NCBI GenBank assembly: GCA_021737545.1
Contig: JAIPDT010000009.1
Span: forward strand, 1 to 37,041
DNA: 37,041 nt
Direction: 5' to 3'
Source: Desulfobacteraceae bacterium
GTDB taxonomy: Bacteria; Desulfobacterota; Desulfobacteria; Desulfobacterales; Desulfosalsimonadaceae
This document shows, in pieces, positions 26,700-36,926 of the stretch (position 1 is its first letter; every line of letters begins with the position of its first letter). A program made the position numbers and the translations under genes. The notes beneath the pieces were generated by a model. That model was not told the origin of the DNA. It worked only from the letters and a program-made list of their open reading frames with translations, and searched no databases.

Positions 26700-26748
26700 G
26701 AGCCTGTTCATGGAAGTACCACATGGTGAGTTGTCCATGAACGGGCTC
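26700..26748. terminator. Strong stem-loop after the MBL RNase gene (possible terminator)
   Basis: GAGCCTGTTCATGGA (26700-26714) pairs with TCCATGAACGGGCTC (26734-26748): 15-bp stem with one G-T wobble. No strong U-tract. Confidence 0.55.
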
Positions 26749-26838
26749 GTTTGATCTTACCACTTTTCCCCACTAAAAATTTTTTTTATTAGCTCCTAAA
26801 ATTACATATAAAATTTGTGAAGTATGGATGTTTTTTCC

Positions 26839-26866
26839 TTGACAAAGCATCTGAATGCTGTAATTT
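26839..26866 (+). promoter_or_regulatory. Candidate promoter of the dcw cluster
   Basis: TTGACA-16 nt-TAATTT upstream of mraZ. Confidence 0.55.
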
Positions 26867-26873
26867 TGAAGTC

Positions 26874-26900
26874 AAAGTGGTGCAAAGTGGTTGAAAAGGG
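26874..26900 (+). promoter_or_regulatory. MraZ-box operator: three direct repeats with 10-bp period
   Basis: AAAGTGG-TGC-AAAGTGG-TTG-AAAAGGG immediately upstream of mraZ; the third repeat overlaps the RBS. Confidence 0.8.
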
Positions 26901-26906
26901 AGGGGC

Positions 26907-27365
26907 ATGTTCAGAGGGAGTTCATTTCATACAATCGATGCCAAGGGCCGCATCAATATTCCCTCCCGGTTCAGGGAACTGATCCGGAACAACGGAGGAA
27001 ACGGGCTTGTAATTTCCGGCCCCGGTCTTGAGGAAAAGGGCCTGGTCGCCTATCCCTACAAGAGCTGGGAGGCGGTCGAGGAGAAAATCCTCCAGATGGC
27101 GGAAAAAAGTTCGGCCATGAGGCGTTTCAGGCGTATTTTTATCGGCGAATCCTCCGAGTGCCCCCTTGACAGGCAGGGCAGGATACTGATTCCTCAATCC
27201 CTCAGAAATTATGCAAATCTGGAAAAAGATATAGTGCTGGTAGGCGTGCTTGATCATTTTGAAATCTGGTCGCTGGAAAACTGGAATGAAGAAAAACGCA
27301 AGCTGCGCGAAGAGGATATGGAAAATGAGGAGGTCTCCAACGAAATTGCCAGACTAGGATTGTAG
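26907..27365 (+). CDS. mraZ: Transcriptional regulator MraZ
   Basis: MFRGSSFHTIDAKGRINIPSRFRE...ECPLDRQGRILIPQSLRNYANLEKDIVLVGVLDHFEIWS; first gene of the dcw cluster. Confidence 0.97.
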   Translation: MFRGSSFHTIDAKGRINIPSRFRELIRNNGGNGLVISGPGLEEKGLVAYPYKSWEAVEEKILQMAEKSSAMRRFRRIFIGESSECPLDRQGRILIPQSLRNYANLEKDIVLVGVLDHFEIWSLENWNEEKRKLREEDMENEEVSNEIARLGL

Positions 27366-27368
27366 GCC

Positions 27369-28310
27369 ATGGCTTATAAACATGTTCCCGTAATGCGCGA
27401 AGAAGCGGTCCATTACCTGAACTGCGCACCGGGGAAACGGGTGGTCGACTGCACCCTGGGCGGGGCGGGCCATGCCATGGCCATAGTGGAAAGGATTCTT
27501 CCCGACGGACTGTTAATAGGTATTGATCAGGACTACGCAGCGATAAAAAACGCAGAGCGCAGTCTTTTGCCCCGGGCGGAGAATATCCGTCTGATAAATG
27601 ACAATTTCGTGAATCTTTCCGATATCCTCTTTTCTCTTAAAGTCGATGAAGTTGATGGTATTCTGGTTGATTTGGGGCTTTCTTACGATCAGATTGAATC
27701 TTCGGGCAGAGGCTTTTCTTTTAGAAAAGACGAGCCGCTTGACATGCGAATGGATCCGCAGAATCCGCAAAAAGCAGCCGATATCGTCAATACTTTCGAG
27801 GTAAGGGGCCTGACCCGGATTTTCAGGGAGATGGGCGAGGAGCGTCAAGCCGGACGCATTGCCCGGAAAATCGTTCAGCGCCGCAAAACCGCCTCCATTG
27901 AAACCACCGGACATCTGGCCGAAATCGTGTGCCAGGCTCTCGGCCCCAAAGCGGCTGCCGGAAAAAAAATTCATCCTGCAACCAGAACGTTCATGGCGCT
28001 TCGCATAGCTGTCAACAGGGAGTTGGAGGTGCTCGACTCTTTTCTCAATGACGCGGTGGCGCATTTAAAGCCGGGGGGAAGGATATGCGTTATTTCGTTT
28101 CATTCCCTGGAAGACCGGATCGTAAAGCGTCGTTTCAACGATTTTGCCAAGGGATGTCAGTGCCCGCCCGATTTTCCGGTGTGCGCCTGCGGCAAACAAC
28201 CCGTGTTAAAGGTGTTGACCCGAAAAGTCAGGCGGCCTTCCGCGGCCGAAATCCGTGCAAATCCCATGTCAAGGAGCGCTAAGCTCAGGGCCGCCGAAAA
28301 ACTGCAATAA
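27369..28310 (+). CDS. rsmH: 16S rRNA (cytosine(1402)-N(4))-methyltransferase RsmH
   Basis: HVPVMREEAVHYL, DCTLGGAGHA, GIDQD, VDGILVDLGLSYDQIESSGRGFSF, LDMRMD, SFHSLEDRIVKRRF. Confidence 0.97.
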   Translation: MAYKHVPVMREEAVHYLNCAPGKRVVDCTLGGAGHAMAIVERILPDGLLIGIDQDYAAIKNAERSLLPRAENIRLINDNFVNLSDILFSLKVDEVDGILVDLGLSYDQIESSGRGFSFRKDEPLDMRMDPQNPQKAADIVNTFEVRGLTRIFREMGEERQAGRIARKIVQRRKTASIETTGHLAEIVCQALGPKAAAGKKIHPATRTFMALRIAVNRELEVLDSFLNDAVAHLKPGGRICVISFHSLEDRIVKRRFNDFAKGCQCPPDFPVCACGKQPVLKVLTRKVRRPSAAEIRANPMSRSAKLRAAEKLQ

Positions 28311-28344
28311 GAGGCTTCATGCCTCTGGTGTTGCGGAGAATGCA

Positions 28345-28647
28345 ATGAGCTCAAACAAAAAGCACACCAATCCGATATTTACGCCGCCCAGAATTATTGC
28401 GGCATCGATCCTGGTGCTGGTAATAGCCGCGGAAGTATTTTTCGATACCTGGTGTGCAGTACAGTGCAGACGGATCGGCTACGAGATTGTCCAGGCCGAA
28501 TCCAGGCGGGACAACCTCACGGAAACTCGCAAAAAACTGATGATCGAACAGGGGCGGCTGAAATCGCCTCATGTTCTGGGGAAAAAGGCAAGGGATGAAT
28601 ACGGGCTTATAACGCCCGAACCCGAACAGATTGTGGTTATCCCATGA
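28345..28647 (+). CDS. ftsL: Cell division protein FtsL
   Basis: Small bitopic protein with one N-terminal TM (IIAASILVLVIAAEVFFDTW) and a coiled-coil region between rsmH and ftsI. Likely ATG at 28345 (ORF track begins at 28255). Confidence 0.75.
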   Translation: MSSNKKHTNPIFTPPRIIAASILVLVIAAEVFFDTWCAVQCRRIGYEIVQAESRRDNLTETRKKLMIEQGRLKSPHVLGKKARDEYGLITPEPEQIVVIP

Positions 28648-30389
28648 GCGGCAATGAAAGGGAAGAAAAACGCATCGCCAGACGCAACCGGCGCATAATG
28701 CTCGTTTGCTGCGTCTTGGCGCTTTGTTACCTGGTGATCGCCTGCAGGGCTGTCTGCCTTCAGGTTTTTGAAGATGCACAGCTTTCACAGCGAGCCTCAG
28801 GGGAGTATAGCCGCTCGGTCAAGATGCGGGGAAAACGGGGCACTATATATGATTCGAGCTTAAGGGAGCTTGCGGTGAGTACGGCCGTGGTCTCAATCGG
28901 CGCCCATCCCAGCAGGATAGCCAATCCGGCAGAGGCGGCCGATGTCATGGCGGAAAACCTGGAATTGAGCAGAAGTCAGGCGATAAAAAAGCTGCGCTCC
29001 GAGAGCAAATTCGTATGGATCCAGCGTGATGCCTCCCCTGAACGCGCAGAGGCGGTAAACCGAAAGATTGATAAGGGGCTGGAGCTTATAAATACTTATT
29101 CCAGGGTTTATCCGCACAAGGACCTGGTAGCCCAGGTGCTCGGCTTTACAGGGGTAGACGGAAACGGATTGGAAGGAGTGGAATATTACTACGATGATTA
29201 TCTCAGAGGTGATGTGCGGCAGTGGAGGGTGCTCAAAGATGCCATGGGCAGGATTTTCCAGAAATCCGGCACTGAAACTTCGGTCCGGGAAAGCAAAAAT
29301 GTTGTCCTGACAATCGATTCCAATATTCAGTACACTGCGGAACAAGCCCTTAAGAATTCCGTGCTGAAGTTTAATGCCGAATCCGGCATGGCTATGGTGA
29401 TGGAGCCCAAGAGTGGTTATGTACGGGCTGTTGCCCATTACCCGACTTTCAATCCCAATGCTTTTGGTCAGTCTCACAGGACAACCTGGCGGAACAGGGC
29501 TATTACAGATTCGTTTGAGCCGGGCTCGGCGCTCAAGATTTTTCTGACCGCAGCCGCCCTTGAATCCGGGCTTTATACTCCGAACACCATGGTGGATTGT
29601 GAAAACGGAAGCTATGCAGTCGGAGGCATAACCATTAATGATACCCATCCGTATGAAGAATTAAGCCTCAGGGATACAATAAAATATTCAAGCAATATCG
29701 GTGCGGTCAAGGTCGCCCAGTCCATAGGACCCAAAACGCTTTATGACACTTTAAATGATTTCGGCTTTGGAGATAAGACCGGCATTGACTGCCCGGGTGA
29801 GACGGCGGGTCGGCTGAGACACTACAGGAACTGGCGGACTATAGATAATGCCACCATCGCTTTCGGCCAGGGTATTACGGTTTCGGCAATTCAGCTTATT
29901 ACTGCTGTTTCGGCCATCGCCAATAACGGAGTGCTTATGAAGCCCAGGATCGCAAAGGCGGTGACCAATCCGGACGGGAGTATACACAAAAGTTTTGAGC
30001 CGGAAAAGGTGCGGCGGGTCGTTTCGCCTCAGACCGCCAAACAAATAAAGGACATGATGTATGCGGTTACCGAGCCCGGCGGCACGGGCTCCCGGGCAGT
30101 GCCGGAGGGTTACCGGGTATGCGGCAAAACCGGCACCGCACAGATATTAAACAGCAGCGGCACCTACGAGAACAGTGAATTCAACGCGGTATTTGCCGGA
30201 TTTGCACCTGTAAAGTCCCCGGAACTCGCGGTGCTGGTCGTGGTCCGGGCGCCCAAGGTCAGTCATTACGGCGGGGAAGTGGCAGCCCCGGCATTTGCGG
30301 AGATTATCCGGGAATCTTTCAATTACATGGATATTAATCCGGTAGTTGCAGAAAAGGGCGATGCAGCCGAAGGAGGGGAGGGGGCATGA
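28644..30389 (+). CDS. ftsI: Peptidoglycan transpeptidase FtsI (PBP3)
   Basis: N-terminal TM; RGTIYDSSLRELA; SFEPGSALKIFLTAAALE; KYSSNIGAVK; GKTGTAQ. 4-bp ATGA overlap with ftsL. Confidence 0.96.
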   Translation: MSGNEREEKRIARRNRRIMLVCCVLALCYLVIACRAVCLQVFEDAQLSQRASGEYSRSVKMRGKRGTIYDSSLRELAVSTAVVSIGAHPSRIANPAEAADVMAENLELSRSQAIKKLRSESKFVWIQRDASPERAEAVNRKIDKGLELINTYSRVYPHKDLVAQVLGFTGVDGNGLEGVEYYYDDYLRGDVRQWRVLKDAMGRIFQKSGTETSVRESKNVVLTIDSNIQYTAEQALKNSVLKFNAESGMAMVMEPKSGYVRAVAHYPTFNPNAFGQSHRTTWRNRAITDSFEPGSALKIFLTAAALESGLYTPNTMVDCENGSYAVGGITINDTHPYEELSLRDTIKYSSNIGAVKVAQSIGPKTLYDTLNDFGFGDKTGIDCPGETAGRLRHYRNWRTIDNATIAFGQGITVSAIQLITAVSAIANNGVLMKPRIAKAVTNPDGSIHKSFEPEKVRRVVSPQTAKQIKDMMYAVTEPGGTGSRAVPEGYRVCGKTGTAQILNSSGTYENSEFNAVFAGFAPVKSPELAVLVVVRAPKVSHYGGEVAAPAFAEIIRESFNYMDINPVVAEKGDAAEGGEGA

Positions 30390-31933
30390 AGCTTTCAGAA
30401 CTCATAGCTGCGGTAGACGCGGAGAATCTTAAAAACATATCCACACATGGCGCCGACTCCGGGGATCCGGAAGTAAGCGGAATCTATTACCGTTCCGACA
30501 TGGTCAAGCCCGGGGGGGTGTTCGTGGCTCTTGCGGGCCAGAGGACCGACGGGCATGATTTTGTCGAAGATGCATTGGCCCGCGGGGCAGTCGCGGTGGT
30601 GGTACAACAAACCCTGACTGTCCGTACCCGCATAATAGAGGTAAACAATACGCGCCGGGCGCTCGCACAAATGGCCGCGGTTTTTTACGGAAATCCTTCA
30701 GAAAAGATGACCCTTATAGGGGTGACAGGTACCAACGGAAAAACGACCACCGCTTTTCTGTTGGAACATATTCTGGATGTAGCGGGATTTTCGACGGGTG
30801 TAATCGGCACCGTCAACTATCATTATGCCGGCAGAACCGTAAAAAGCGGGCTGACTACCCCGGAGGCACCGGATCTGCAGCGCCTGCTGGCTGAAATGGC
30901 GGAAGCCGGGGTTTCCCATGTTATACTGGAGGTCTCATCCCACGGCGTGAGCCTGGACCGGATTGCAGGGTGCAGATTTGCAGCGGGTGTTTTTACCAAC
31001 CTGAGCCAGGACCACCTTGATTTCCACAAAGATATGGATGATTACTGGGCTGCCAAAAAGCGGTTTTTTACCGATTACCTTCGGGGAGTTGGGGCTTTGG
31101 CTGTGATCAACGTGGATGACAAAAAAGGACGCGAACTGGCCTCGGTGTTAGAAGATCTCCGGCGGGTACCCGTGGGGCTGTCGGATGCCGCCAGGATCAG
31201 AGCTTCCGAGCTCCGGTTCGATCAGGCCGGCAACTCGGGCCGCCTGCATCTTAATGGAGAATCTTTTCCGTTTCATTCTTCCATGCCGGGGCGTTTTAAT
31301 CTTGAAAACATTCTGTGTTCAGCGGGTACGGCTTTTGCCATGGGTGTTTCTTCTGAACAAATACGCGAAGGGATCGAGACATTTGTATCGGTTCCGGGAC
31401 GCCTGGAACGCGTTCACAACACACTGGATCGGCACGTATTCGTGGATTTTTCACATACCCCGGCGGCTCTTGAAAACGTGTTATTGACTTTAAGGGAAAT
31501 CGTTGACGGCAGAGTAATCTGTATTTTCGGCTGCGGCGGGGACAGGGACCGGGGCAAGCGTCCCAGGATGGGAGAGATTGCCATGCGTTATGCCGATCTG
31601 GTGGTGGTTACTTCGGATAATCCGCGCACAGAACCTCCGGAGAAGATTATTGAAGATATTGTAAAAGGAATAACCGGACACCAAAGGATCGCCCCGGAAT
31701 CGTTGATCCGGGATTTGGAGTCGGGAGTCTTTACAGTAGAAGCAGACCGCAGACGGGCCATCAGGCTTGGAATCCGGGCTTCAAAACCCGGAGATGCGGT
31801 TTTAATTGCAGGCAAGGGGCATGAAACCTATCAGATTATCGGAGAAGGCACCGTGGCCTTTGACGACCGGCTGGAGGCCGAGCAGGTGCTTTCATGGGAT
31901 ATGAATGACGTTGCCGATACCGTGGACTATTGA
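30386..31933 (+). CDS. murE: UDP-N-acetylmuramoyl-L-alanyl-D-glutamate--2,6-diaminopimelate ligase MurE
   Basis: GVTGTNGKTTTAFLLEHIL; FGCGGDRDRGKRPRMGEIA; SDNPRTEPP (DNPR motif, meso-DAP specificity); AGKGHE. Confidence 0.97.
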   Translation: MKLSELIAAVDAENLKNISTHGADSGDPEVSGIYYRSDMVKPGGVFVALAGQRTDGHDFVEDALARGAVAVVVQQTLTVRTRIIEVNNTRRALAQMAAVFYGNPSEKMTLIGVTGTNGKTTTAFLLEHILDVAGFSTGVIGTVNYHYAGRTVKSGLTTPEAPDLQRLLAEMAEAGVSHVILEVSSHGVSLDRIAGCRFAAGVFTNLSQDHLDFHKDMDDYWAAKKRFFTDYLRGVGALAVINVDDKKGRELASVLEDLRRVPVGLSDAARIRASELRFDQAGNSGRLHLNGESFPFHSSMPGRFNLENILCSAGTAFAMGVSSEQIREGIETFVSVPGRLERVHNTLDRHVFVDFSHTPAALENVLLTLREIVDGRVICIFGCGGDRDRGKRPRMGEIAMRYADLVVVTSDNPRTEPPEKIIEDIVKGITGHQRIAPESLIRDLESGVFTVEADRRRAIRLGIRASKPGDAVLIAGKGHETYQIIGEGTVAFDDRLEAEQVLSWDMNDVADTVDY

Positions 31934-33356
31934 AGATATACTGGCCGCAACAGACGGAGAATTGGTCAGCGCCACCGATGTGGCGGTTTTTTCCGGTCTG
32001 GCCATTGATTCCCGCAGAATCCGGGAAAACGAGGCTTTTGTGGCAATACCCGGCCAGAGGCACGACGGGCATGATTTTCTTTCCGGGGTGGTGGCCTCGG
32101 GAGTGAAATGCGTAATTGTCCGGGATGACAAGGTAACTATGCTTCCGATTTCGCAATGGAGGGCTGAAAAAGTGGCATGTATAGCAGTTAAAGATACCAT
32201 AAAGGCGCTGGGGGCCATGGCGGCTTATCAGTGCCGACGTGCAGAGGTTTCAGTTGCCGCGGTGACCGGTTCAAACGGAAAGACCACCACAAAGGAGATG
32301 ATAGCTGCGGTGCTGGGGCGGTGCTACAACGTGCTTGCCACTCCGGGTAATTTCAACAACGAGATCGGACTCCCCCTGACTTTGCTGCAGCTTGCTCCTG
32401 AACACCAGGCTGCGGTCGTGGAGCTGGGCATGAATCATCCCGGAGAAATCGCCGGGCTTTCGGCTATCTGCAGGCCTGATATCGGCGTGATAACCAATAT
32501 CGCCCCGGCCCATCTTGCCGGGCTCGGCAGCATTAAAGCGGTGGCCGCGGCCAAGGCCGAGATCATGGAAAACGTAAAGCCCGATGGCGCTATGGTTTTA
32601 AACTCGGACGACGATTACGGAAGCTGGCTTGCATCGCAGACAGACCGCCGGGTCATGTTCTACGGCTGCGGGGATGACGCCGATATTCGGGCTGAAGATA
32701 TCGGGCAGGATGAAAACGGGCTGTGCTTCACCCTGGTACTGCCCGGGCAATCCGTGCGGGTTGAGCTTCGGGTAAGGTGGAGCTTTATGGTCCACAACGC
32801 CCTTGCCGCGGCCGCGGTCGGGCATTTGATGGGCGTTTCCGCAGAAGATATCGCTGCGGGTCTGGCGGGTTTCCGGCCGATTTCCGGCAGAATGGCCGTT
32901 TACAGGACCGAGTCGGGAGCTTACATCATCGATGATACATACAACTCCAATCCCGGTTCCATGGAAACGGCAATAAAATCTCTTGCCTCATTGGGCGATC
33001 GGAAACGCGGGATACTGGTGGCCGGCGACATGCTGGAGCTTGGAGAAGCCGCGGCCGGGCTTCATGAAGATATCGGCCGTCTGGCGGCTATTTCCGGTAT
33101 CAACCGCCTCTATCTTGCCGGAGAGTTCGCATCGAGGGTGGCCTATGGAGCCCGCTGTGAAGGGATGAAAGGCATGGACATTTTCGTGGGGAGCAGGGAC
33201 GACATCGTAAAAGATTTGCAACGCCGGCTGGAATCCGGAGACTGGATACTGGTAAAGGGTTCCAGGAGTACCGGGATGGACGAAATTGTCGCCCGTCTCA
33301 CTGCGAACGCCCGCATCCATGCTACAGATTCAGCCGGGCAGGAGGCGGAAAAATAA
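31905..33356 (+). CDS. murF: UDP-N-acetylmuramoyl-tripeptide--D-alanyl-D-alanine ligase MurF
   Basis: [66 protein letters not shown]; 29-bp overlap with murE. Confidence 0.96.
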   Translation: MTLPIPWTIEDILAATDGELVSATDVAVFSGLAIDSRRIRENEAFVAIPGQRHDGHDFLSGVVASGVKCVIVRDDKVTMLPISQWRAEKVACIAVKDTIKALGAMAAYQCRRAEVSVAAVTGSNGKTTTKEMIAAVLGRCYNVLATPGNFNNEIGLPLTLLQLAPEHQAAVVELGMNHPGEIAGLSAICRPDIGVITNIAPAHLAGLGSIKAVAAAKAEIMENVKPDGAMVLNSDDDYGSWLASQTDRRVMFYGCGDDADIRAEDIGQDENGLCFTLVLPGQSVRVELRVRWSFMVHNALAAAAVGHLMGVSAEDIAAGLAGFRPISGRMAVYRTESGAYIIDDTYNSNPGSMETAIKSLASLGDRKRGILVAGDMLELGEAAAGLHEDIGRLAAISGINRLYLAGEFASRVAYGARCEGMKGMDIFVGSRDDIVKDLQRRLESGDWILVKGSRSTGMDEIVARLTANARIHATDSAGQEAEK

Positions 33357-34435
33357 TGATCTATAATCTGCTATATGCCCTGCATACCGAGATATCCGCG
33401 TTTAACGTGTTTCGCTACATCACGTTCCGCACTATTTATGCGGGGCTGACCGCTTTTCTGATCTGTTTTGTGCTTGGTCCGTGGTTGATACGTATACTCA
33501 AGGAAAAACAGATCGGACAATATGTCCGCAGAGTCGGGCCGGTTTCACACCGGGACAAGGCGGGAACCCCCACCATGGGCGGGGTGCTGATGCTGCCGGC
33601 AGTCCTGGTTTCCGTTTTGCTGTGGGCGGACTGGACCAACCTTTATGTGTGGATCGTGCTTTTTATTACAGTGAGTTTTTTTCTGATCGGATTTGCAGAC
33701 GATTACCTGAAGCAGACCCGGAAGCGCAACCGGGGGCTAAAGGCCTGGCAGAAGTTTTCGCTGCAGATACTTGTTGCAGCACTGGCGGGATTGGTCCTGT
33801 ACATGAGCCCGGATTTTTCCAGCAGTATCACGGTCCCGTTTTTCAAGACCATAACTCCGGAGCTGGGCCTCGGCTACATACCGTTTGCGGTACTGGTAAT
33901 CGTGGGAACCTCCAATGCTGTAAATCTTACGGACGGCCTGGACGGGCTTGCCGTCGGGCCGGTCATCATTGCCTCGGCCACCTACATGCTTTTTGCATAT
34001 GTTGCCGGCCATGTCCGTATCGCTGAGTACCTTCAAATAAACTACGTAGTAGGGTGCGGGGAGGTAACCATCCTGTGCGGGGCCCTGGCCGGAGCCGGGC
34101 TGGGGTTTTTGTGGTTTAATACATACCCGGCAGAGGTGTTTATGGGAGACGTGGGCTCTCTGCCCCTGGGCGCGGCACTGGGTACCGTGGCTGTGATTAC
34201 CAAGCAGGAAATTCTGATGGTGATTGTTGGAGGGGTATTCGTGGTGGAAGCGGTCTCGGTAATCCTGCAGGTGGGATATTTCAAGCTCACGGGAGGCAGA
34301 CGTATTTTTAGGATGGCGCCTCTGCATCACCATTTTGAGCTCAAGGGATGGGCCGAGCCGAAAGTGATAGTGCGTTTCTGGCTCATTGCCATCATGCTGG
34401 CACTGGTGGCCATAAGTACACTGAAATTGCGGTAA
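33356..34435 (+). CDS. mraY: Phospho-N-acetylmuramoyl-pentapeptide-transferase MraY
   Basis: [71 protein letters not shown]. Confidence 0.97.
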   Translation: MIYNLLYALHTEISAFNVFRYITFRTIYAGLTAFLICFVLGPWLIRILKEKQIGQYVRRVGPVSHRDKAGTPTMGGVLMLPAVLVSVLLWADWTNLYVWIVLFITVSFFLIGFADDYLKQTRKRNRGLKAWQKFSLQILVAALAGLVLYMSPDFSSSITVPFFKTITPELGLGYIPFAVLVIVGTSNAVNLTDGLDGLAVGPVIIASATYMLFAYVAGHVRIAEYLQINYVVGCGEVTILCGALAGAGLGFLWFNTYPAEVFMGDVGSLPLGAALGTVAVITKQEILMVIVGGVFVVEAVSVILQVGYFKLTGGRRIFRMAPLHHHFELKGWAEPKVIVRFWLIAIMLALVAISTLKLR

Positions 34436-35830
34436 GTGACTAAATTAATGGAACTTGAGGGCAAAAAAATTACAGTGGTCGGCCTGGGCAAGACCGGACA
34501 AGCCCTGGCGCAATTTCTGCACCGGCGAAAAGCCATGGTCACTGTTACCGACAACGCCGCCGAGGCCCGGCTGGGTGATGCCCCCGCGGCACTGCGCAAA
34601 CTCGGAGTGCGCCTGGAACTCGGTTGCCACAAACCGGGTGCTTTTGATGAAGCGGATCTGATAGTTTTAAGCCCGGGCGTGCCCCATACTATTGATCCGG
34701 TTGAAAATGCACGCAGATCCGGGGTGCCGGTGATCGGAGAAATCGAGCTGGCCGCACGGTTTATAACCGCGCCCGTGGTGGCGGTAACAGGAACCAACGG
34801 CAAATCAACCGTGACGCGCCTGATCGGGGATATGCTTGAAAGATCGGGTCAGTCAGTGTTTGTGGGCGGCAACCTGGGCACGCCCCTTATATCTTATGCA
34901 GATTCAACACAGGCTGCAGACGCGGTTGTTGCTGAAATAAGCAGCTTCCAGCTCGACACTTCGGAGTCCTTTCATCCGGCCGTGGGCGTGCTGCTGAACA
35001 TAACTGCAGATCATCTGGACAGGTATCAGGATTTGCGCTCCTACGGCGCATCCAAGGCAAAAATTTTTTCACTGCAAACCTGCGATGACACTGCGGTGTT
35101 AAATGCCGCAGATCCGTTGGTAATGAAACTCACGAAAAATATCAGTTCCCGCAGGTGCCTGTTTAATTCGGATACTTCGGCGGACTGCTGTGCATGGACT
35201 GGCAAAGGCGGGATAAGTGTTTTCACCCCGGCAACGGGCCGGGCAGAGATTGTCTGCGGTGATAATTTTTTGCCGGGGCGGCACAATCTGGAAAACGCCG
35301 CCGCTGCTGCTCTTGCAGCTTTTGCCGCCGGCGCGGACCTCGAAGGGGTTCGTGACGGGCTAAGGGAATTCAAACCGGATCCGCACCGCATGCAGTGGGT
35401 GGTATCCGTTAACGGGGTTGATTATTACGACGATTCCAAGGCTACAAACGTGGATGCTGCGGCCAGGGCTGTTGAGTCTCTGGGCTCGAAGGTGATTTTG
35501 ATCCTGGGCGGCCGGGACAAGGGCGGCGGCTATGCAGGCCTTGTCATGCCCGTGAAAAAGCATACAAAAGGATTGGTGCTTTTTGGAGAAGCTGCGGATT
35601 CAATTGAGCGGGAACTGGGAGGAATTGTGGAAACCCGGCGTGCAACGTCCATGGATGAAGCCGTGGCGCAGGCAAGTAAACTGGCTGTGCCCGGAGAGGC
35701 GGTCCTGCTTTCTCCGGCGTGTGCGAGTTTTGACATGTATGAAAGTTATGCCGAAAGAGGCGCCGATTTCCAACAAGCGGTACACAGGCTTGGAAATGAC
35801 AAGGATGGAAAACAGCGAGGAAAAAAATAA
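34436..35830 (+). CDS. murD: UDP-N-acetylmuramoylalanine--D-glutamate ligase MurD
   Basis: VVGLGKTGQALAQFL, SPGVPH, VTGTNGKSTVTRLIGDML, ISSFQLD, NITADHLDRY, DDSKATNVDAA, LSPACASFDMYESYAERG. Confidence 0.96.
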   Translation: MTKLMELEGKKITVVGLGKTGQALAQFLHRRKAMVTVTDNAAEARLGDAPAALRKLGVRLELGCHKPGAFDEADLIVLSPGVPHTIDPVENARRSGVPVIGEIELAARFITAPVVAVTGTNGKSTVTRLIGDMLERSGQSVFVGGNLGTPLISYADSTQAADAVVAEISSFQLDTSESFHPAVGVLLNITADHLDRYQDLRSYGASKAKIFSLQTCDDTAVLNAADPLVMKLTKNISSRRCLFNSDTSADCCAWTGKGGISVFTPATGRAEIVCGDNFLPGRHNLENAAAAALAAFAAGADLEGVRDGLREFKPDPHRMQWVVSVNGVDYYDDSKATNVDAAARAVESLGSKVILILGGRDKGGGYAGLVMPVKKHTKGLVLFGEAADSIERELGGIVETRRATSMDEAVAQASKLAVPGEAVLLSPACASFDMYESYAERGADFQQAVHRLGNDKDGKQRGKK

Positions 35831-36926
35831 GCCGGGAGTCGGGGGACCCGATCCGGTGCTGCTATTTGCGACAATGACGCTTTTGGGCATCGGCGTGGCA
35901 ATGGTTTACAGTGCCAGCAGCGAGCTTGCCCTTCGGCATTACGGAAACGAGTATTATTTTTTTTCCAGGCAGCTGTTAAACGCGGCACTGGGGTTTTCCG
36001 GCATGCTGGCCCTGGCCTTTATTCCGTATAAGGTATTTAAGCATTTGAGTTATGTGCTGCTTTTCGCCGCAGTGGCGCTGCTTTCAGCAGTGCTGGTCTC
36101 GAACGCCGGCCATTCAGCCGGGGGGGCGACGCGTTGGCTGAAGCTTGCGGGGGTTTCTTTTCAGCCCGCGGAATTTGCCAGGCTGGCGCTGATAGTATTC
36201 ATGGCCTATTCGCTGACAAAAAAGCAGGGAAGGGTGGCGGATCCGTCGATAGGTTTTCTGCCCCATTTTCTGATCCTTTTCTTATTTACGGTTCTGATAC
36301 TGCTTCAGCCGGATTTCGGAACCGTGGCGCTGTTCTGGATGCTGGCGTGGACAATCATGTTCGCGGGCAGAGTTCCGCTGCTGCACCTGGCATCGGCCCT
36401 GATCCTTGTATTGCCTGCTGCGCTGTGGCTGCTGGTTTCCGCCGATTACAGGCTCAAGCGCTACATGACCTTTCTGGACCCATGGAAATACCCTTTAGAC
36501 GAGGGATACCAGATTATACACTCGCTTATGTCATTCGGCTCCGGAGGTATTTTCGGCAAGGGGTTCGGCGAGGGATATCAGAAGCTGTTCTATCTGCCGA
36601 CGCCTCATACCGACTTTATCTTTTCCGTGATCGGCGAAGAAGGCGGACTGATATGGGTGCTTTTGGTGGTGGGACTCTACATGGTGATTCTGGTGCGGGG
36701 GATGAGGATTGCCGCCACAGCCAGTGACTGTTTCGGGTCTCTTCTGGCATTCGGAATTACGGTATCCGTTGCTTTGCAGGCCATTGTCAATATGGGGGTG
36801 ACCCTGAGCCTGCTGCCGACCAAGGGGCTGACTTTGCCGTTTTTAAGCTACGGCGGCTCATCATTGGTCTTTAATCTTGGATGCATGGGCATCCTAATGA
36901 ACATCGGCACCGCGAGGCGGAAATGA
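35796..36926 (+). CDS. ftsW: Peptidoglycan glycosyltransferase FtsW (SEDS family)
   Basis: MVYSASSELA, polytopic SEDS pattern, GIFGKGFGEGYQKLFYLPTPHTDFIFSVIGEEGG, LTLPFLSYGGSSLVFNLGCMGILMNI. Likely ATG at 35796 (ORF track begins at 35583). Confidence 0.95.
   Translation: MTRMENSEEKNKPGVGGPDPVLLFATMTLLGIGVAMVYSASSELALRHYGNEYYFFSRQLLNAALGFSGMLALAFIPYKVFKHLSYVLLFAAVALLSAVLVSNAGHSAGGATRWLKLAGVSFQPAEFARLALIVFMAYSLTKKQGRVADPSIGFLPHFLILFLFTVLILLQPDFGTVALFWMLAWTIMFAGRVPLLHLASALILVLPAALWLLVSADYRLKRYMTFLDPWKYPLDEGYQIIHSLMSFGSGGIFGKGFGEGYQKLFYLPTPHTDFIFSVIGEEGGLIWVLLVVGLYMVILVRGMRIAATASDCFGSLLAFGITVSVALQAIVNMGVTLSLLPTKGLTLPFLSYGGSSLVFNLGCMGILMNIGTARRK

Noticed and set aside
33481-34333. Overlapping 181-aa (+) and 198-aa (-) ORFs inside mraY
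   Set aside because: Alternative frames of a strongly conserved MraY gene; no independent support.
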